Source: Pseudoalteromonas luteoviolacea (GTDB lineage: Bacteria; Pseudomonadota; Gammaproteobacteria; Enterobacterales; Alteromonadaceae). From it: a DNA stretch of 64,000 bases. The translations under genes were made by a program, and so were the position numbers. Of the stretch, positions 9,450 to 16,489 are shown one piece after another (positions within the stretch are counted from its first letter, which is position 1; the number at the start of each line of letters is the position of its first letter). The stretch is from assembly GCF_021654285.1 (NCBI RefSeq), contig NZ_JAKFZS010000018.1, positions 1 through 64,000 of the forward strand. Direction: 5' to 3'. The notes below the pieces were generated by a model, which was not told where the DNA came from, made no database searches, and was given only the letters and a program-made list of their open reading frames with translations.

Positions 9450-9887
9450 ATGTCTAAAATGCAAAAGTTAACCGATGCCTTTGAACGCCTAAAATCGGGC
9501 AATCCCATTAGAATTTCAAAGAGTCGAAAAATCTCACCTTCTGCTGTAGAAGACGAAGCAGGTGTGGGTCGAAGTCTGTTAAGGAATAACGATGAATATA
9601 AACATTTACTCCAGCAAATTGTAAACGCGAAAAGAGATCAATCTCAAGGAGCAAAGTCAGGAAACAATAAGAAATTAAGTTCAGTTGATCCTCGTATTAA
9701 AGAGTTAACACAGGATTTAGAAAAATCAAAATCGGATAAAAAAGCATTGCAAAAAAAGTATGATAAACTCTTGGCTTGTAATGCAGAATTAACGCAAGTA
9801 ATACTAGAAAAACGATTTGAACTTCATATGGATAAGATATCTTCAGGTGTAGTAGATAACGTATTAAATTATAAGGAAAAACAATAA
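9450..9887 (+). CDS. Small integration helper, GmtX-like
   Basis: This 145-residue basic protein has an N-terminal helix-turn-helix-like stretch (ISPSAVEDEAGVGRSLLRNN, ~residues 28-47) and a long charged coiled coil (~75-125). It has no catalytic motif. Small coiled-coil partners follow the recombinases in GMT islands (GmtX) and Tn554 (TnpC), where they assist or orient integration. The same place in this operon supports that role here. The stop codon is 2 bp before the island's permease gene. Confidence 0.65.
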   Translation: MSKMQKLTDAFERLKSGNPIRISKSRKISPSAVEDEAGVGRSLLRNNDEYKHLLQQIVNAKRDQSQGAKSGNNKKLSSVDPRIKELTQDLEKSKSDKKALQKKYDKLLACNAELTQVILEKRFELHMDKISSGVVDNVLNYKEKQ

Positions 9888-9889
9888 AT

Positions 9890-10942
9890 ATGAATCCTTC
9901 CAAGCAGGCTACACCTTATCTGGTAGCAGCTGCATCAATCATTGTTATTATCACAGGGCTGAAAGTTGCCGCACCTCTTTTAGTTCAATTATTAATGGCG
10001 CTGTTTATTGCCATTATTTGTATGCCTTCAATTCGTTGGATGGAAGATCATAAAGTTCCCCGCTCGTTAGCTATTGTAATTGTACTCGCTGTTATTTTGG
10101 CGTTTGTTTATGCTGTTGTTGCCCTGGTAGGAGATTCAATCAACGCTTTCAATGCTAATAAAGAGTTTTATATTGAGCAGCTAAGCTCGCGGGTGAAGTC
10201 TATAGCAGATTGGGTTGCCTCACATGGTATGCCTATTGAAAATTTCAATATTGCAGCGGCTTTTGAAAAAGCCGACATAATGTCATTAGTAACAATGCTT
10301 TTAGGTGGGGTTGGAAATATATTTAGTGATTTCTTTTTGATTTTTTTGTGTGTTATTTTTATTTTAGCTGAAACAACAAGTTTTCCTGCTAAGTTCTCTA
10401 GGGCATTTTCTAATGCTCAAGACAAAATGGTGCATGTAAATAACATTCTGAGTAAAATCCGCCATTATTTGGCAATTAAAGCGGCAACTAGTCTTTTGAC
10501 AGGTGTTTTAGCTGCATTAGCATTGTTATTCATAGGCGTCGATTACCCATTTTTATGGGGCATGTTAGCCTTCCTTTTAAATTTTATTCCAAATTTAGGT
10601 TCGCTCCTAGCTGCTATACCCCCTGTTATTTTAGCACTAATCCAATTAGGCCCTATCGGTGTTATGTGGACAGGAATAAGCTTTTTCGCCATAAATAATA
10701 TTGTTGGCAATTACTTAGAACCCAAGTTAATGGGTAAAATGCTTGGCTTATCTGCATTTGTTGTTTTCCTATCGTTAATATTGTGGGGTTACATATTTGG
10801 AATTGTCGGCATGTTCTTATCTGTACCGCTTACTATGATGATAAAAATTGCATTAGATACTAATGAAAAAACACGTTGGCTAGGAATTTTACTTGGTCCA
10901 GAAGAAGAGGCTAAAGAGGTCGTAGTTCCATCAGAAAGTTAA
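9890..10942 (+). CDS. Complete AI-2E/PerM-family permease carried by the island
   Basis: This 350-residue polytopic membrane protein of the AI-2E transporter family has an intact start, typical hydrophobic segments and the family stretches FIPNLGSLLAAIPP and NYLEPKLMGK near the C-terminus. It is clearly homologous to the interrupted chromosomal gene along its whole length, but divergent. It lies 2 bp after the helper gene, with its ribosome binding site (AAGGA) inside the helper, so it is the fifth gene of the integration operon. The likely job is to replace the function lost on insertion (inference). At the position where the chromosomal gene is split, this copy uses different codons (see findings). 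Confidence 0.9.
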   Translation: MNPSKQATPYLVAAASIIVIITGLKVAAPLLVQLLMALFIAIICMPSIRWMEDHKVPRSLAIVIVLAVILAFVYAVVALVGDSINAFNANKEFYIEQLSSRVKSIADWVASHGMPIENFNIAAAFEKADIMSLVTMLLGGVGNIFSDFFLIFLCVIFILAETTSFPAKFSRAFSNAQDKMVHVNNILSKIRHYLAIKAATSLLTGVLAALALLFIGVDYPFLWGMLAFLLNFIPNLGSLLAAIPPVILALIQLGPIGVMWTGISFFAINNIVGNYLEPKLMGKMLGLSAFVVFLSLILWGYIFGIVGMFLSVPLTMMIKIALDTNEKTRWLGILLGPEEEAKEVVVPSES

Positions 10943-10951
10943 ATTTCATAT

Positions 10952-10997
10952 GTTAAGATGTAGTAATGTTAAGATGTAGTAATGTTAAGATGTAGTA
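10952..10997 (+). repeat. Three tandem copies of a 16-bp unit
   Basis: GTTAAGATGTAGTAAT occurs at 10952 and 10968, then again from 10984 with its last two bases changed. It lies directly after the permease stop codon. Function unknown; slippage or a replication/recombination scar is possible. Confidence 0.8.
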
Positions 10998-11152
10998 GCT
11001 CATATCTGATCTTACAGTTTCGATGAATAAGTTTGGACTTAACCTGACAGGCAACTTTAAGCTATCAAGAGATGTTCGCTATCACTTATAACGATTTGAA
11101 CATCTTTACAAAGCGGACGTTTGAATAACTCAACCCTGCCCAAAATGATTAA

Positions 11153-11185
11153 TTTGATTTATACATTTTCACTTTATAAATCAAA
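11153..11185. promoter_or_regulatory. Perfect 11-bp inverted repeat, operator-like
   Basis: TTTGATTTATA at 11153-11163 pairs exactly with TATAAATCAAA at 11175-11185 across an 11-bp spacer. Related words (GATTTATAA) recur about 65 bp downstream, before the Fic remnant, as expected for an autoregulated toxin-antitoxin or Fic promoter (inference). Confidence 0.45.
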
Positions 11186-11272
11186 ATCCCTCTTCATATG
11201 ATTCATAAGACTTGGGCTTTTAAATCACAATTAGATATAAAGTGATTTATAACTAACAAAGGTTCAAATCAC

Positions 11273-11407
11273 ATGTATCATTGGCAACAAAAAAATTGGC
11301 CTCAATTTGAATATGGTGTGACACGCTTTGAGGAAAGTGTTAGCGAGTATTCGAAAAAGCCTACAGCACTGAAGGGCCATTTGCGTGGTGAGAAAGATCT
11401 AGGTTAA
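11273..11407 (+). pseudogene. N-terminal remnant of a Fic-family protein (DUF4172 part)
   Basis: A 44-codon frame begins MYHWQQKNWPQFEY, which matches the opening of Fic AMP-transferase proteins with an N-terminal DUF4172 domain. The Fic core (HPFxxGNGR) is missing; the frame stops after GEKDLG. Directly after it, frame 11407-11496 encodes about 29 residues ending in EKLLGRNG, which could be the tail of the same or another deleted gene. I read this as a deletion derivative. Confidence 0.55.
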
Positions 11408-11592
11408 CAAAGCTTATTGACGAATATAAAGCATTGTCATTAGATGATAAAGTAGCGGAGCAAAAGTTAGAAAAACTTCTAGGACGAAACGGGTAAAAAT
11501 AGTTTTAAGTTAACGGTATCTGAGCACACTATTATCTATTGGCTCCTGATGCAGGGGGCCGCCGTTAGTAACTGGCAAAAATCGGCTATTCA

Positions 11593-11632
11593 CTGCCAGA
11601 TTTGATTCAACTCTAAAAATCAAATCTGGCAG
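11593..11632. terminator. Perfect 15-bp hairpin between convergent units
   Basis: CTGCCAGATTTGATT at 11593-11607 pairs exactly with 11618-11632 around a 10-base loop. It lies between the plus-strand Fic remnant and the minus-strand Cys-rich gene. It lacks a long T run, so it may be a bidirectional terminator or a remnant recombination/repeat hairpin. Confidence 0.5.
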
Positions 11633-11661
11633 TTCAAGTTAAGACTTATTCAATTTATGGC

Positions 11662-12210
11662 TTATTTACACGCGCCTGGTACTCGGCAACGACAACTTGA
11701 AGGCACATGGCATGCGTGATCGTCACAGCGTGCTGCTTCAGTGCTTTGTTTACTAAATAATTCATCAGTTGGGTATGAACCAAAATGAGTTTCATATAAT
11801 GTAATAGTCTCTTCAAATGAAGCTTGTAATGATTGCTGGTCTTCATCACCATAAATACCAAAATAAGGGTAATGATGAATAAATGTTCCAAACAATGTAT
11901 CGCAATCTTCAGCGTAAGATTTAGTATCTAATATATGTTCATGCCAAAACTTATCTACAAGTTTGCTGGGGACGAATGATACTTTAGGGTAAAGCATTTT
12001 AAGCGTGAGAAATTTTTTATATTCAACCTCAGCAAAGTCGCACATTGATTCATTCCAAGTTGCCTCAGTAGACTTTGTTAGTTTCCATTTAAGCTTTTCA
12101 AAATTAATAGTATTTACCAATGAGTTGATTTCATCAGAGTTACTAGGTTGAAAGTGTGCTTGAAAGCTGACTGGATTTGCATTTTTAGTTGTTTGAGTTA
12201 AAGCTTTCAT
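11662..12210 (-). CDS. GRDP-like protein with Cys-rich C-terminal tail
   Basis: This 182-residue protein belongs to the glycine-rich-domain-containing-protein-like (GRDP-like) family. The diagnostic part is DKFWHEHILDTKSYAEDC followed by HHYPYFG, around residues 88-115. The last ~25 residues are different in character: RCDDHACHVPSSCRCR, with five Cys and two His in 24 residues. Such a tail could bind metal or be a modified peptide; neither is shown. A strong AGGAGG sits at the end of the 44-residue gene just upstream, so the two are probably cotranslated. No function is known for bacterial members. Confidence 0.65.
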   Translation of the reverse strand: MKALTQTTKNANPVSFQAHFQPSNSDEINSLVNTINFEKLKWKLTKSTEATWNESMCDFAEVEYKKFLTLKMLYPKVSFVPSKLVDKFWHEHILDTKSYAEDCDTLFGTFIHHYPYFGIYGDEDQQSLQASFEETITLYETHFGSYPTDELFSKQSTEAARCDDHACHVPSSCRCRVPGACK

Positions 12211-12211
12211 T

Positions 12212-12346
12212 TTATTTTCCTCCTTGCTGTTTTTGTTTACTACGATTGCCGTGTTTTTGATCGTACTGGCGGTTAGTCCCAGATGTACCTTTATTTGAGT
12301 TTTTTTGGTTAGATGTATTGTCAGATGGTTTAATTTTCTTAGTCAT
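12212..12346 (-). CDS. Small basic 44-residue protein
   Basis: A short gene reads MTKKIKPSDNTSNQ ... GTSGTNRQYDQKHGNR and ends KQQGGK. It is rich in Lys, Asn, Gln, Gly and Ser, has no hydrophobic segment and is probably unstructured. Its stop codon overlaps the spacer of the next gene's ribosome binding site (AGGAGG lies inside its last codons), indicating coupling to the GRDP-like gene. Upstream AAGGAAAT is a fair binding site. Function unknown. Confidence 0.55.
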   Translation of the reverse strand: MTKKIKPSDNTSNQKNSNKGTSGTNRQYDQKHGNRSKQKQQGGK

Positions 12347-12383
12347 TTGATATTTCCTTAAACGAAGGTAATACGAGCTTGTA

Positions 12384-12647
12384 TTACCTTCGTTTAAGAA
12401 AGCGGTTAAGGCTTTTGCGCTGTATTAATGCCTCAAGTGCAAAACCTGAATGAGTGAGCTTGAAGATTAGTCGGTAATGACCAAGCTTAAAGCGTATTAG
12501 ATGTTTAGCTAGATTAAGCTTTTTACCACCTAGTTTTTGGTATTCTGTGCCAGAACTTAATCTGTGCTCAATAAGTAATGCCTTTTGAGTATACTTATTC
12601 GCATCTGATGAAGGGAAGTTTTTAAACAGAGAGTGAATTGTTTTCAT
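12384..12647 (-). CDS. Small RelE/ParE-like protein (possible toxin)
   Basis: These 87 residues begin MKTIHSLF. I chose the ATG at 12647 because GGAGC lies just before it, whereas an ATG 36 bases upstream has none. The region IRFKLGHYRLIFKL resembles the core strand of RelE/ParE-fold toxins (IRxGxYRxIY), and the protein is small and basic with an RFLKRR end. No antitoxin gene is recognisable beside it. It is the last gene of the minus-strand set running from 15168. The family call is tentative. Confidence 0.45.
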   Translation of the reverse strand: MKTIHSLFKNFPSSDANKYTQKALLIEHRLSSGTEYQKLGGKKLNLAKHLIRFKLGHYRLIFKLTHSGFALEALIQRKSLNRFLKRR

Positions 12648-12706
12648 AAATAGCTCCAATTGATTCAGTGGAGCTATCATCATTTTGTGCTGCGCACAAA
12701 CAACAG

Positions 12707-13447
12707 TTAATTTAAAATATTTTGGAAATAATCCCAGGCTTCTTTAGTTTCAGTCTCAACAGCGCTAATTTTTGTATTTAAAGCTTCAATAACAGGAAGC
12801 CTAATTACCGCTACTTTTTCTAAGTGAGTAAGTGTTTCTTTAGCCTTTACGTAGTTTTTATTATTAAAGAAGTCTTCTGCAAGTTGATATTGCGTCATAT
12901 AGCTTTCCCAAGGGATATCTTCAGCATAAATTGACAGCATTGGGCTAATATCACTTTTACCTGTTTTGTTATATAAGAATGGTGATGGTAGCTTTTTAGT
13001 AAATAAATCAAAGTCAGATGATTTTAAACACTCAATTACCTGTTGCACGTTCTCTCTAACCACACCAAGACAGAAAAACTCTAAATATTGCTGTTTGGTT
13101 AGCTCAATAAGCTCATTTAATGTATCAACACATTTACCAAGTTTGCCATACTCTTGAAGGAGTGATTTAGCTTTCCCTGTATCACTATTAAGCAAGTACC
13201 AAATAACTAACACATTATAAACAAAGTTTTTTTTGCCTAGCTTAATCGGATGCTTATTTTGTTTTTGGCCAACCACTTTTTCATTGATCACTTTTGAACG
13301 ATATAAATCAGCATTCGCTTTTTTAGTGAAAATTGTATTTAAACAACCTCTAATGGCTTCCGGTAAGGGCTCCTTGCCCTTAACGTCATTACTCAGTTCA
13401 CGGCGAGCAATTTCTAAAAATGATAATGGCTCTATCTCAAGTGACAT
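12707..13447 (-). CDS. Unknown cytoplasmic protein, helical
   Basis: This 246-residue protein has no signal peptide or membrane segment. The composition is alpha-helical; the C-terminal third (YQLAEDFFNNKNYVKAKETLTHLEK) looks like one TPR-type helical hairpin. It starts 3 bp after the stop of the preceding periplasmic-type gene, so it is cotranscribed. I do not recognise the family. In this setting it could be a component of the HEPN-containing operon. Confidence 0.6.
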   Translation of the reverse strand: MSLEIEPLSFLEIARRELSNDVKGKEPLPEAIRGCLNTIFTKKANADLYRSKVINEKVVGQKQNKHPIKLGKKNFVYNVLVIWYLLNSDTGKAKSLLQEYGKLGKCVDTLNELIELTKQQYLEFFCLGVVRENVQQVIECLKSSDFDLFTKKLPSPFLYNKTGKSDISPMLSIYAEDIPWESYMTQYQLAEDFFNNKNYVKAKETLTHLEKVAVIRLPVIEALNTKISAVETETKEAWDYFQNILN

Positions 13448-13450
13448 AAA

Positions 13451-13927
13451 TTACCTCACACTACAAAGTAGATCTCTAAGCTTTGTTCGAGTATATGATT
13501 TAGCTGTACTTCGCCTAAGAATGTCGACAGCCTGAATGCCTTTAGTACATTGATACTTATTCGTTTTACTACGTCGGTAGCTATATGAAGAGACAGGTTC
13601 ATTGTCGTAATGTTGATAGATATAATTAATAGTACCAACACACTGGCCGATCAAAATAGCTTCTAGCTTAGAGAGGGAAAATATACCTAATATATTTCTC
13701 CTATCCTCATCCACTTCACTGCAAGATTCAACAACATTTAAGGGGGCTCTTTTCTTAATTAAACTGATAGCCAAACACTCACCAAGCTCAATAAATTCTT
13801 TTTTACTAAGTAATACAAAATCGGCTTCTGTAACATCTTTTAGGTGTGAACAATCTTTTGGTAACGACTCTTTTGCATAACTGACTTGAAGCATTAAGCA
13901 AAGTATTAATCCGATTAAACACCTCAT
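13451..13927 (-). CDS. Unknown exported protein
   Basis: A clear signal peptide (MRCLIGLILCLMLQVSYA) is followed by about 140 residues with several Cys (KDCSHL, GECLA, SCSEV, GQCVG, YQCTKG, LLCSVR), consistent with a disulfide-bonded periplasmic protein. The start codon overlaps the stop of the upstream membrane protein gene (ATGA), which shows translational coupling. Family not recognised. Confidence 0.6.
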   Translation of the reverse strand: MRCLIGLILCLMLQVSYAKESLPKDCSHLKDVTEADFVLLSKKEFIELGECLAISLIKKRAPLNVVESCSEVDEDRRNILGIFSLSKLEAILIGQCVGTINYIYQHYDNEPVSSYSYRRSKTNKYQCTKGIQAVDILRRSTAKSYTRTKLRDLLCSVR

Positions 13928-14253
13928 TTATTTTCACCTTTACTACAATATTTAAAGGCTTTAACAACAATTATGATTGAGATGAACCAGGTAATGATTG
14001 AAATTGTATCTGCCATTGTTCCATTTAGTGTCAGCTCTATAGCTTCACCAACAGTTAGATCTAAATATTTTACTTGTATGATAAGGAATTGAAATACTAG
14101 AAAGGCGACTATTAGCTTTAAGTAATTTAAAACAAAACGGTTAAATGCATTTGCACAGAGTGCTAATCGATATCGCTTGTTAAATTGAGTTACTTTTACA
14201 TTAAATACGCTTTTTACTTTGATAACCCATATAACGCAATAAATGTCATGCAC
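13924..14253 (-). CDS. Small membrane protein, unknown
   Basis: This 109-residue protein has two hydrophobic segments (LNYLKLIVAFLVFQFLIIQ, ~43-61, and ISIITWFISIIIVVKAF, ~83-100) and a basic N-terminus. The only ATG near the beginning lies inside the upstream gene, giving a 40-bp overlap; a shorter version with a rare start cannot be excluded. It is coupled to the exported protein downstream by an ATGA overlap. Function unknown. Confidence 0.5.
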   Translation of the reverse strand: MHDIYCVIWVIKVKSVFNVKVTQFNKRYRLALCANAFNRFVLNYLKLIVAFLVFQFLIIQVKYLDLTVGEAIELTLNGTMADTISIITWFISIIIVVKAFKYCSKGENK

Positions 14254-14612
14254 AATTTGTCCAATACATTAAGGTCACTAATATAGCCTATCCCTGATAC
14301 TAGCTGCTGGGTTTCTGTTATTGATAGACGATAATAACTGATGATCAGAAATAACGAAATTAATGCACTTATGGCATGTAGGAAAGAATGAAAATACCCA
14401 ATCTCAATATGTCTAAAAGTATAAATACCTTCAGGGTCAAATATTCTAAGCTTATGACGCTTTTTTTTAATTAAATTTTCTTCACTTGAGCTAAACGCAA
14501 AATCAGCATTATCATTTGATGTTTTGTTATTTTCTTTTTTAGGTTTAGGTTCTGATGTTGGTTCATCATCAATAACGGTAAAATTGGGTTTGTACGTGGA
14601 CTCACCATTCAT
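14214..14612 (-). CDS. Small membrane protein with charged N-terminus, unknown
   Basis: These 132 residues start with a hydrophilic, probably disordered ~50 residues (Pro, Lys, Glu, Asn and Ser rich). Two hydrophobic helices follow (FHSFLHAISALISLFLIIS, ~75-93, and a weaker one at the end, LCMTFIALYGL). It lies 25 bp after the HEPN gene and overlaps the next membrane gene. With the following two genes it makes a membrane/periplasm set. Function unknown. Confidence 0.55.
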   Translation of the reverse strand: MNGESTYKPNFTVIDDEPTSEPKPKKENNKTSNDNADFAFSSSEENLIKKKRHKLRIFDPEGIYTFRHIEIGYFHSFLHAISALISLFLIISYYRLSITETQQLVSGIGYISDLNVLDKLCMTFIALYGLSK

Positions 14613-14637
14613 GGTAATACTACTCCTTTACTTCCTT

Positions 14638-15168
14638 TTAAAGCTTATCTACTGCTTTATCTGTTGCTTTTGCTAACTCTTCAATAAATCGAATGCACTT
14701 AGCTAACTCATCTTTACGTATAACTTGTGGTTGGTTTACATCGACTTCCACCCGATGAACTGCATCACCACGAATAGATATCCACTTATTTAATTGTGTT
14801 CTAGCATCTTTCGGGAGCACATTATTCCACTCCCATTTTGCAGTGATATCAACGCCAAAAAACTCTTCGAATAAATGCTTTGTTTTACGAGAATCAGGAT
14901 TATGAAACTGTTTCAAACGTTCTTTTAATTGTTTTTCTGCAAAGTCACCTAACATAGAGCCCTTAACTAAGCTGAATTTTATATTAAAGAGTTCAGTTAC
15001 AACATCTTCAACATAAGTTTCCCAAGCTGTTAGCGCCATTATCAAGCTAGCTTTTTTTAATGCATCAGGAGGGACGATTTCGTCATGATTATTTAAGGTG
15101 TCGTAACAATTAAGAAGCTCTTTAGCTTCACTTAATGCTTGATGAAAAATACTTAATGATTTGGTCAC
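14638..15168 (-). CDS. HEPN-domain protein, RiboL-PSP-HEPN type
   Basis: This 176-residue helical protein carries the HEPN ribonuclease signature RX4H (R-GDAV-H, ~residues 144-149) near the C-terminus and the conserved early block ALTAWETYVEDVVTELF (~46-62). Both are typical of the RiboL-PSP-HEPN group, which is widespread in defence and toxin-like loci. An RNA-cleaving activity is plausible but inferred. It is the first gene of a minus-strand series of six (down to 12384), so its partners are probably the small membrane and exported proteins that follow. Confidence 0.7.
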   Translation of the reverse strand: MTKSLSIFHQALSEAKELLNCYDTLNNHDEIVPPDALKKASLIMALTAWETYVEDVVTELFNIKFSLVKGSMLGDFAEKQLKERLKQFHNPDSRKTKHLFEEFFGVDITAKWEWNNVLPKDARTQLNKWISIRGDAVHRVEVDVNQPQVIRKDELAKCIRFIEELAKATDKAVDKL

Positions 15169-15378
15169 ACTTATTCCTTGTTATTTACAGATTCCTTTGA
15201 AAGCCTTTGCTTTCCTAATTATCTTAAACGTAGATTTAAGTCAATTGTCTCGTTTTAATAGTACAAAGTAAACGGTAACTGCATGTTTAATTTCATTAAT
15301 TTTTACAGAAAATAGCCAGTTATCATGCAAACTAGCATCCTCCTCTAGTTGCTCTGGTAACTAGTGGCTGATTGAAGC

Positions 15379-16092
15379 CTATACTACTGTCCAGTTAGCC
15401 ATGCTAACAATATGTTTAAATACTTCACCTAATGAGTCAACTTTACCCGTAGCTATGATCGATAGCGGAGTTCTACCATTAAAATATGAATTATTATTTT
15501 TCATATTCATAAATCCATAGATGTTATCAGGATTAGAAAAAGCCACTTTAAGGTTTTGATGAATTCTTGCTACATAACTGAGGCGTTCAAGTTGCTCAGT
15601 ATTTAAATATACAACGCTTGAGTCCTTTTGATAGCGAGTAAAGTCAGCTTTAGCTATTCCTAAAATTGCTAATTTCTGGGCAGTAGTACAACCCCATTTT
15701 TCAAGAAGGTTGGCCCCTAAATCGAAAGCTATAGTATGGTTTATGCTTGGAGTCTGCTCATAATTTGATAACTTAACTCGTTCTAGTAAAAGCAAAACAA
15801 GTTCACGCTGAAAATACTGGTAATTATCAGGTATGTTTAAGTTGATAATTCTAGACAAATAAACATCACCAGTGTGCTTTTGAATGCGTTCAATATGTTG
15901 CTGTTCAAACACATAAATTCGATCCGCCCATTGCAGCAACTCTTCGGTACAAAGTGTCGAGTTAGCTTTCTGCACGTATTTATAACTTAAACCAGCTGAT
16001 TTGTATTGGTGATTTTTATTGGCAGCGCGAAATACTTCTTCAGCAGTTTTGCTGCGTTGTATGTTTGCGGTGCATAAAAATAGAATATTCAC
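15379..16092 (-). CDS. Low-molecular-weight phosphatase fused to an MbcA/ParS (DUF2384) antitoxin domain
   Basis: Residues 1-~108 match the COG4551-type low-molecular-weight tyrosine phosphatase: the P-loop C-TANIQ-R-S (C7 to R13, CX5R), TEELLQWADRIYVFE, and NIPDNYQYF with the acidic loop. Residues ~120-235 match the Xre/MbcA/ParS toxin-binding domain (DUF2384): LLEKWGCTTAQKLAILGI, LERLSYVARIHQNL, NPDNIYGFM and FNGRTPLSIIATG. Seen as one uninterrupted frame of 237 codons. Normally DUF2384 neutralises RES-domain toxins, but no RES gene is present. It starts 13 bp after the gene for a second DUF2384-like protein. The function is unclear: a phosphatase-type toxin with built-in control, or a regulator. 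Confidence 0.7.
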   Translation of the reverse strand: MNILFLCTANIQRSKTAEEVFRAANKNHQYKSAGLSYKYVQKANSTLCTEELLQWADRIYVFEQQHIERIQKHTGDVYLSRIINLNIPDNYQYFQRELVLLLLERVKLSNYEQTPSINHTIAFDLGANLLEKWGCTTAQKLAILGIAKADFTRYQKDSSVVYLNTEQLERLSYVARIHQNLKVAFSNPDNIYGFMNMKNNNSYFNGRTPLSIIATGKVDSLGEVFKHIVSMANWTVV

Positions 16093-16105
16093 TATCGCTT
16101 ACCCC

Positions 16106-16360
16106 TTATGAAAAGTCACCCGTTCTCATGCGAACTAGCATATCCATCACTTCATCAGCATTAATTTTAAGCTGCTCAAACGGTGACTTACCTTTTAGAA
16201 AAGGTTTAGGTTTAGTTAGCCATTCATAGCACACCCGATCATCAAATTTAAACTGCTTCATCAGTTCCTGATAAATATCAAAATGCTCAGTTTTTAAATG
16301 CTCTAGTTCAGTTAAAGTAGTATGTTTTTCTAGGGAGGGTTTGGTGTTTTGATGAGACAT
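16106..16360 (-). CDS. Short MbcA/ParS (DUF2384)-like protein
   Basis: These 84 residues have a C-terminal half (YEWLTKPKPFLKGKSPFEQL) that matches the end of MbcA/ParS toxin-binding domains, where a W-x-x-x-P-N-x-x-L/F-x-G-x-x-P pattern is typical. The N-terminal helix-turn-helix part of classical antitoxins is missing. It is the first gene of a two-gene unit with the phosphatase fusion, so it may bind the fusion protein. It faces the WYL gene across a 129-bp divergent promoter region. Confidence 0.6.
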   Translation of the reverse strand: MSHQNTKPSLEKHTTLTELEHLKTEHFDIYQELMKQFKFDDRVCYEWLTKPKPFLKGKSPFEQLKINADEVMDMLVRMRTGDFS

Positions 16361-16420
16361 AAATTTAAGCTTTTAAATAGTGATGATCTGTATCAACACT
16401 AAAGCATAAAATCTATTTGC

Positions 16421-16441
16421 TGTCTAACTCATAATGAGACA
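16421..16441. promoter_or_regulatory. Palindromic operator candidate between the antitoxin-like gene and the WYL gene
   Basis: TGTCT at 16421 and AGACA at 16437 frame a shorter perfect palindrome CTCAT-A-ATGAG (16428-16438). It lies 50 bp before the WYL start codon in the divergent spacer. WYL/BrxR-type repressors bind such sites in front of their own defence operons, so it is a plausible operator (inference). Confidence 0.4.
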
Positions 16442-16489
16442 TACTATTTCAACTCAATTAGAAAATGTCAATAGAATCAGATTTATCGA

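Larger units (their letters stand above)
10943..11272. other. 330-bp gap with repeats and operator-like palindromes
   Basis: No gene is seen. It contains three copies of a 16-bp unit (10952-10997), an 8-bp inverted repeat (AGATGTTC at 11070 with GAACATCT at 11098) and an 11-bp perfect inverted repeat (11153-11185). A further pair, AAATCAC/GTGATTT, lies just before the Fic remnant. It looks like a recombination scar next to an old promoter/operator region. Confidence 0.5.
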
